From assembly GCF_010389155.1 (NCBI RefSeq), contig NC_057769.1, forward strand, positions 10,044,735-10,108,734: 64,000 bases of DNA, written 5' to 3'. Positions within the stretch are counted from its first letter, which is position 1. Every line of letters starts with the position of its first letter. A model generated the notes under the pieces. It saw nothing but the letters and a program-made list of their open reading frames with translations, was not told the DNA's origin and searched no databases. Origin of the DNA: Erigeron canadensis (taxonomy: Eukaryota; Streptophyta; Magnoliopsida; Asterales; Asteraceae). Positions 58,100-64,000 of the stretch are shown in pieces. Position numbers and translations under genes: made by a program.

Positions 58100-58273
58100 A
58101 ACAAGTTTTGGGTTCGACTCTTAGGAGTGACAAGTCTGTGGGTTTTTTTTCCTAAATCACATGTAACGGCTAATGGTCTATATCTCGTAGTCTAGAGTAC
58201 GTACAGGGCTTCACCCTTATACGGTGAGGTGTTCCCTGATGTCGAATACCAACTAACTGTTCAAAAAAAAAAA
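58100..58273 (+). mobile_element. Probable truncated SINE
   Basis: A B-box-like GGGTTCGACTCTTAGG, a GC-richer body (GGGCTTCACCCTTATACGGTGAGG) and a terminal poly-A (TTCAAAAAAAAAAA) suggest a 5'-truncated tRNA-derived SINE. No clean target-site duplication was found. Confidence 0.4.
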
Positions 58274-58677
58274 TTATTTACACATGTCTAAACTAATTTA
58301 CACTTTTTGGTTTTCTATCACCAATTTACACTATTAATCCAATTTAAAAATAATTAATATTTTATTGCATAATGTCCATTTAATAACAAAATATACCTAA
58401 TAAATTGGGAGGTTACATATTTATATAAATATTTTATTTTATATTATTAACTGTAATCAAATTAATTGTAATATTGTTATTAGCAATTGTAATCGGATTA
58501 TAATTAAGATAATCATAATTGTTATTAGTAATTATAAACAAATTATATATAAAATACAAATTATTCTTATATAAACTGAAACCTATAAATATAATCACAA
58601 CAGACAAATATATTGAAAACCCCATAAACTAGCTGCTACTTTTATTGTTCTTAACAATCATGACTAACAAAAATAAA

Positions 58678-59614
58678 AGGGTGAATTACACTTTTGGTCC
58701 CTTAATTTGACACGTTTTTCACTTTTAGTCACTAAACTTTAAAAATTGCAAATTATACACTAAACTTGTCACTTTTTTTCACTTTTGGTCACCGCGTCAA
58801 CTTTGTTACTTTTCTTCCGTTAACTTGCCCAGATTCGTTAGTTTTTTTCAATTTTCGTCTTTTTCATTTATTCCATTATTAAAAGTGATAATCGATGAAA
58901 AATACATTCAAAACTCAATCCATTTATATGATTTATTATAAATTTATATAACACAAACAAAAATATTTACAGTTAAATCATAAGGCATTATCAATTATTC
59001 AGAGAAAAAAATCTAGAACACTTTACTCCGGATAACCGTTACAATATCTTATTTTTATTATAGTTTAGCAATAGTTAATACAATGAATTAAGGAAAACTA
59101 TATAAATTTATATAATACAAACAAAAATATTTACGGTTAAAGTAGACAAAAGAAGACTATAAAATTCAAACAGAGGCACTAAAAAAATTTGGCTTTATAA
59201 ATAAAAATTTTAACTAACAATTATTTCATCATCGTTCAAAAAGAAAATCAATTGTTTCATCTAATCAAACTTTTATATAATCAATAAAGTAGTAAACTGT
59301 AAACATAAAAAAAACTGTTTCAAAACCCCATCACAAATGAATATGTATTTTCATTTATCGAACAAAACAAAATCTAAGACCTGAAGTTAGGTCGATTATC
59401 ACTTTTAATAATGGAATAAATGGAAAGGATGAAAAGCGGAAAAAAAAAATTAACAAATCTGGGCAAGTTAACGGAGGAAAGGTAACAAGGTTGACGCAGT
59501 AACCAAAAGTAAAAGAAAGTGGCAAGTTTAGTATGTAATTTGTAATTTTTAAAGTTTAGTGACTAAAATGGAAAAACGTGTCAAATTTAGGGAACAAAAG
59601 TGTAATTTACTCTT
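58678..59614. mobile_element. Foldback / MULE-like element with about 220-bp inverted arms
   Basis: The left arm starts GTGAATTACACTTTTGGTCC and the right arm ends GGAACAAAAGTGTAATTTAC. The arms match as inverted copies through GTTAACTTGCCCAGATT / AATCTGGGCAAGTTAAC and TATTCCATTATTAAAAGTGAT / ATCACTTTTAATAATGGAATA. The roughly 470-bp centre is AT-rich and carries the phrase ATATTTAC(A/G)GTTAAA twice. It belongs with the element at 33586 by terminal sequence but differs in interior. No coding. Confidence 0.75.
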
Positions 59615-60281
59615 TTCCAAAACATCAATGAGAACTCAATCAATTATATAATCAAATTAAGATATTGTTTATCTGGAAGAGTTTTTATAAAGGTAACTCT
59701 GCTACACCATTTAACCTGATTTATCATTCAGTATTTACATTTATATATCTCAATTCCTTTTTAAATATATTTTTACATTTAATGTATAATTATTTATTTT
59801 TTTGTTTTTATATACTAATTTTTATATTAATAATGTTATAAACCCCGTGTATATGATACGAGTCTAAAATCTTATAAATAGTATTTGCATCTCAATCTTT
59901 ATCATATAACAAAAAATTCTAATGGTTAGTGTTTGATTTAGTATTTTTTTTTCGAACGACATGCATGCTTGTGTTTGATTATTTCTTTATAAAAGCTTAT
60001 GGGTTTTATCTGTTTTTTTTAGGCCTGGCCTGATGGATTTCTAATTCTATTTTAGCGGTTGTTAACTTGCTTTCGTTAACACTTTCTCGTGCCTTCCACG
60101 TTAGGGCATTTACGCCTTTTCCCCACTAGTGATATTTTTCCATCATTTTCTTCTCTTTTTCTGAAACAAAATGTTATAGCTCTATAGATAATCAAAACTC
60201 AAAAGTTCAAAATTCATTTGAATCAATAAATTCAACTTCTCAATCTTTTTGAATAATATACCTACCCGACATAAAACCCAT
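59615..60281. other. AT-rich spacer; no gene
   Basis: Nothing could be supported on either strand. Confidence 0.4.
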
Positions 60282-60526
60282 TTATACTACTATATAAAAA
60301 TTATATACCCTTTTTAAAAGGTAAAAAAAAAATGCGAAATAACCATTTTATTCTCAATAAATTAATTTATTCCATTAGTCCATTATCTTCTAAAATATCT
60401 TCATTACCCTTAAGATTAATTATATTTACATCCATTACCATCTCCCGACACCACCATTTCCGCTCGCTACCATCACCATCGGTCGTCGCCACTATCATAT
60501 CACTGCCGCATTGCGTGAGTACCGTG
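60282..60526 (+). mobile_element. Degenerate small Helitron-like element
   Basis: Starts near TTTATACTACTATATAAAAA and ends GCATTGCGTGAGTACCGTGTTAG, close to the 49235-49589 copy, with TC changed to TT and CTAG changed to TTAG. The interior shares the ACATCCATTACCATC / CCACC-type stretch. A GC/CA/TA dinucleotide run follows directly (60527-60564). Confidence 0.5.
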
Positions 60527-60564
60527 TTAGCGCGCGCGCACACACACACACATATATATATATA
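60527..60564. repeat. Compound (GC)n(CA)n(TA)n microsatellite
   Basis: CGCGCGCG runs into ACACACACACAC and then ATATATATATA without interruption. Confidence 0.9.
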
Positions 60565-60942
60565 AACATGTATAGTTGTATACTTTAATCTATATAATAA
60601 CTAAAATATGTTTTTAGTCAAAAAACTATAATTATTAGTTAGATTATTAATTATAGGAAAAAAAAAGTCTCACTAATTTACATTTTGTTTTTGTTTTCTA
60701 TCACTAATTTATACATTTTAACTTTTCATAAAAAGAAAAATCTTACAAAATACTTAATTTAAATATAATTAACACTTTTTTTTAGCTTTTTATGATTATT
60801 ATTAATAAGTTATTAAAGACATATTTCCAAAAAAAAACTTAAAACTTATACAGATTTACATTGATGATGTTAACCTAGTCCACATAATTAATTTATATAT
60901 ACTTTCATTTTAAAATATACAAACTATATTATTGGTATATGA

Positions 60943-60968
60943 AATATATATATATATATATATATATA
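60943..60968. repeat. (TA)n microsatellite
   Basis: About 12 to 13 TA units in an AT-rich spacer between Helitron-like copies. Confidence 0.85.
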
Positions 60969-61171
60969 AATTCGTTTTTAGTATATATCAAATTATTGAT
61001 TTGTTTTTTTTATATTTATTTTTAAGTTTTGAATTTGAATATATAAAGCTTTTATTATTGCATTTAGTTAATAATTTATTTTATTTTAAAAACGTAGTTA
61101 ATTAACTTTTTGAATATTAGAAATCTAGGATTATATCATACAGGTAGATTGCTTATTTTTATTATTATATA

Positions 61172-61398
61172 CTAGCATGATACCCGCACAATGCGGCAAT
61201 GGATATAGCGGCGACGATGTGGTGGTGGGAACGACTGTTGGTGATAGAGACTGCGTTGAGTGGGTTAGATAATTGATGTAAAAAGTAATTGATTTAAAGA
61301 CTTAATAAAGATATTTTTTAAAAGATAAAGGATTATTAATATAATTTAATCAATAAAGACATTTTAGACAATCTGTCATATAACTTTCAAAAAAATAG
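61172..61398 (-). mobile_element. Helitron-like element with intact 3' hairpin
   Basis: On the minus strand it ends CCGCATTGTGCGGGTATCATGCTAG, with a hairpin of arms CCGCA/TGCGG, then CTAG followed by T. The interior (CCTTTATCTTTTAAAA, TACATCAATTATCTAACCC) matches the 49235 copy. The 5' end is lost or cut where the 61399 repeat begins. Confidence 0.65.
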
Positions 61399-61640
61399 AG
61401 TTAATTGCAAGATTAGTCCCTGTGGTTTGTACGTTTTAGTAAAGGGTTCCCTATTCGAGAATCGCTGCAATGTGGGTCCTATTTTGAGAACGTTTTGCAA
61501 AATTGGTCCAAATTTGACGGATCCGTTAGAGGTGGCCGTCAAGTGTGCACGTGTGGGGGATATTTATGTACTTTCCACCCCACAAGGACCCAATTTGCTA
61601 AAATGGAAAAACCACATGGACCAATCTTTCAACTATCACC
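61399..61640. repeat. Dispersed 'agtccctgtggttt' repeat
   Basis: Begins AGTTAATTGCAAGATTAGTCC CTGTGGTTTGTACG. Phrases GGTCCTATTTTGAGAACG, TTGGTCCAAATTTGACGGAT and CAAGGACCCAATTTGCTAAA fit the non-coding '...gtccctgtgg...' elements also seen at 36583 and 63243. A 78-codon ORF across it is chance. Confidence 0.45.
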
Positions 61641-62780
61641 TTGATAATTATTTTTTGATTTAATTCAAAAGATTGTAACATACAATATTCTGTTCGTTAC
61701 GTCTCTAATACTAAATTTATGTGCACTTTAAAATTTTAATAATAGAGATATACCTTATATAAATACTTTTATTTTAGAAAACTGATTTATATATAAACTT
61801 TTGTTATTATATAAGCTTAAATAAATAAAAGATTTTATGTTAAGAATTTGATATTTATTAAAAAGAAAAAGGCAAATCTGTCCGAATAATATAAATGTAA
61901 TATATGGTATTTTAGTGATCTATTCTCGAGTCAAATACACAGAAACTCAACAACATTTTTTGAAATAAATTATTAAATAAATGAAAATAAAAAAAAACTT
62001 ATAAGTTGTAATTCACAAATATAAGAAAAGACAAACTAGTAATTTATATTTGCCTTAAAAAACAAAATCTTTGATATATAAATGGATACCAGTGCTCAGG
62101 CCCGTCCAATGGACGAGTATAATCAAAGTATATCAATTAAAGCTAAAAAATTGGAATTCATATTAAATAGAGACTAGTCATTTATTACTGTAAATAGAAT
62201 TGTATTCCCACAAACTCATTATATGTATCAAAATCACTATAAGTCAAATTTTATATTTAACCTTAAAATCTTTGACTCTACATGAAGAGACACGTTATTA
62301 TTTAAACTGATAGGTTCTGATATAAAAGCATACTAAAATTTAGTTATCACATACTTCTGACTTAATCAATACGAAAGCTAAAGAAGAAACATATGAAAAT
62401 CAACTTCATATAATAATTGATTCAAGTTTACATTTTTTTTTCAACTTTAGTTAAATAAAAAATTTGCAGTTTTTTTATATCTAAAACTTACTACAAACAC
62501 AAACAATTTTATACTAAACAATTTAGAGTTTAGCTCAACAAAAAAAAGGAACAAAAAAGTTTAACAAAAGGAGATACAAAAAGTGTAGAGTATATAATTT
62601 GGAAAATACATACCAATTCATAACAAAGACCATCTCGAGCGTTTTATTTTCTTCGGGTTGTTCCATTCCGCCAAAACAGTCTATACATACACAACACGGA
62701 GTCGTAGATGATGGTTAAGATGTGTTGGCTTAAGATATTCATGATGGACTAATGTTGTCTTATTTTTTATTGTTGAAAAT
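61641..62780. other. AT-rich spacer; no gene
   Basis: A small GC-rich hairpin-like CCCGTCCAATGGACGAGT at about 62101-62118 stands out. No gene is seen. Confidence 0.35.
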
Positions 62781-62867
62781 GAAGTCATAGCTAAAAGTGT
62801 AGCTCCTTACGCTACCTTCTAGCCAATCTATCTCTATATATGACCTGGCTTTCTCCTTTGGACCCTG
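62781..62867 (-). other. Possible isolated exon
   Basis: After TTCTATTGCAG the minus strand reads GPKEKARSYIEIDWLEGSVR SYTFSYDF. The composition is protein-like and an acceptor precedes it. No partner exon was found and the family is not recognised. It may be chance or a captured exon. Confidence 0.2.
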
Positions 62868-64000
62868 CAATAGAAAATTCACAACAAAGGCCTACTTTAA
62901 ATTAACAGGACTTTCATTAAACAATTTGTTATTTGGCGCATTTTATAGTATGAGCTACATAAAGTGGCATTCAATAGCAAGATAAAATTAAAGAAAAGAA
63001 AAGGGCATCTAATTAACATTGTCAGAAAAATGGGTTAATGAGCAAGGACGGTTTGAAAGTCTGAAACTTAACACTTCTTGAACTTACAATTGACATTCTA
63101 ACTAATCATAGTAATCCAATCAATAGTACATTAATTTCTATGTAAAAAGTACCATATTTTTTAACTTAATTTCAGTGAAATAAGTAAACATAAAAATAAC
63201 ACAACCCTACATCCTATCCTTTAGATACAAATACAAATTAGAGTTAATTACACTTTTCGTCCCTGTGGTTTGTACCAACTTTCACATATCATCCTTGAGA
63301 CCACGAAATTACGTGTTACATCCCTGAGTTTGGAACTCCGTTAACAAGTTTGGTCCGCGACCCAAACGGACGTTAACTTGGCAGTCACGTGAGAGGCACA
63401 ATATGGGTATAATGGTCATTTTCATTCTCTAAGGAGAAAAAATGTAACTCTATAGTTTTATCAAAACGCTACCCACCAAACCTTATCTTTCATCTCACCC
63501 AATCCAACCTCCTACCTTCACTTCAAGATCTAAAACACACTCAACACACATTCTTTTCTTTAATCTTCTTCTTTTATTTTCGGATTAAATTACAAGGAAA
63601 CACAAATTTTCGTTCCATGGAACATGCGAACATCAATATAGATATATGAATCCATATACATCTAGAACCCACCATTCTATTTGAATTGCTTTCGAGTGAT
63701 ATATTCCGGTTGCTCCACCACCATACCATCGGCCTCCCCATCTCCGACGTCACCATTTATATCCATATAGATATATAAATCCATATATATCTATATATCT
63801 AGAACCCACCACCACCGTCCTTCGTTCTCTTCTTGATAATATTAGATCCGGACCTCACTTTCTTCTTTGGCGGAAAACCAACAATCTGGCAGCTCTTCTT
63901 CTTCCCCTTGCCGTATCTAGTTCATTTTTTTGTGCAACGGTGGTAATGGGAGGAACGACGACAATAGTAGATGATGACATTTTGAGGATAGTTGGAAGAT
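62868..64000. repeat. Terminal spacer and incomplete 'gtccctgtgg' element
   Basis: From 63243 the sequence GTTAATTACACTTTTCGTCCC TGTGGTTTGTACC has the same terminal bases as the elements at 33586 and 58678, but the far end would lie beyond the window. ATATAGATATAT(A/G)(A)ATCCATATA..ATCTAGAACCCACCA occurs twice (about 63636-63674 and 63766-63811). A frame opening with ATG at 63946 (MGGTTTIVDDDILRIVGR) runs off the window and cannot be judged. Confidence 0.45.

Noticed and set aside
61427..61663. 78-codon ORF with some protein-like look
   Set aside because: It lies wholly in a dispersed non-coding repeat with 'gtccctgtgg' ends.

Overview
The window looks like nuclear DNA from a flowering plant, most likely a eudicot. 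It has large AT-rich intergenic spaces, genes split by short GT..AG introns, and families typical of land plants: an NLR, a vacuolar sorting receptor, an LRR receptor kinase, a PPR protein, plastid EF-P, an ATL RING-H2 ligase and an nsLTP. I cannot name the species. All gene models were spliced by eye from reading frame, splice-site dinucleotides and family knowledge; no search was run.

Layout. 1-5146 is a graveyard: an unrecognised frameshifted gene remnant, a non-autonomous DNA element (467-1332), captured-looking fragments of a GT90-type glucosyltransferase and an actin-depolymerizing factor (1405-2405, minus), and a LINE fragment. 5147-8626 (minus) is an intronless CC-NB-LRR gene with a duplicated LRR module and a run of 29 serines. 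9642-16595 (plus) holds two tandem vacuolar-sorting-receptor genes: a truncated two-exon copy with only signal peptide and PA domain, then a complete twelve-exon gene of 627 codons. 16596-28199 is intergenic, with LTR and Helitron remnants, a complete small LTR retrotransposon (TRIM, 24634-25790, TSD CTTCT) and a SINE. 28200-31255 (plus) is a two-exon LRR receptor (pseudo)kinase of the IRK/PXC2 type. 31256-37402 is rich in inverted-repeat elements. 37403-38857 (plus) is an intronless P-class PPR gene with an overlapping uORF. 40018-43338 (minus) is a six-exon plastid elongation factor P gene with a MITE in intron 2. 44485-45024 (minus) is an ATL RING-H2 gene. 45025-52104 holds a CACTA end, a SINE with a perfect 16-bp TSD, a 478-bp near-perfect palindrome, a small Helitron and a LINE fragment. 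52105-52900 (minus) is a type-1 nsLTP with a 10-nt last exon. 52901-64000 is almost pure transposon: a 1993-bp solo LTR (TSD GGAAG) carrying GC-rich palindromic repeats, a Helitron-like element with a nested MITE, a second large foldback element and further Helitron-like pieces.

The genes do not form a pathway or cluster; each stands alone, as is normal in a plant genome. Besides the tandem VSR pair, the strongest observations concern mobile DNA whose ends and target-site duplications can be read directly. I found no convincing evidence of a wholly new biological system. The best candidates for something undescribed are the PA-domain-only VSR derivative, the poly-serine NLR, the chimeric ADF/GT90 fragment locus, and the palindrome array in the solo LTR.
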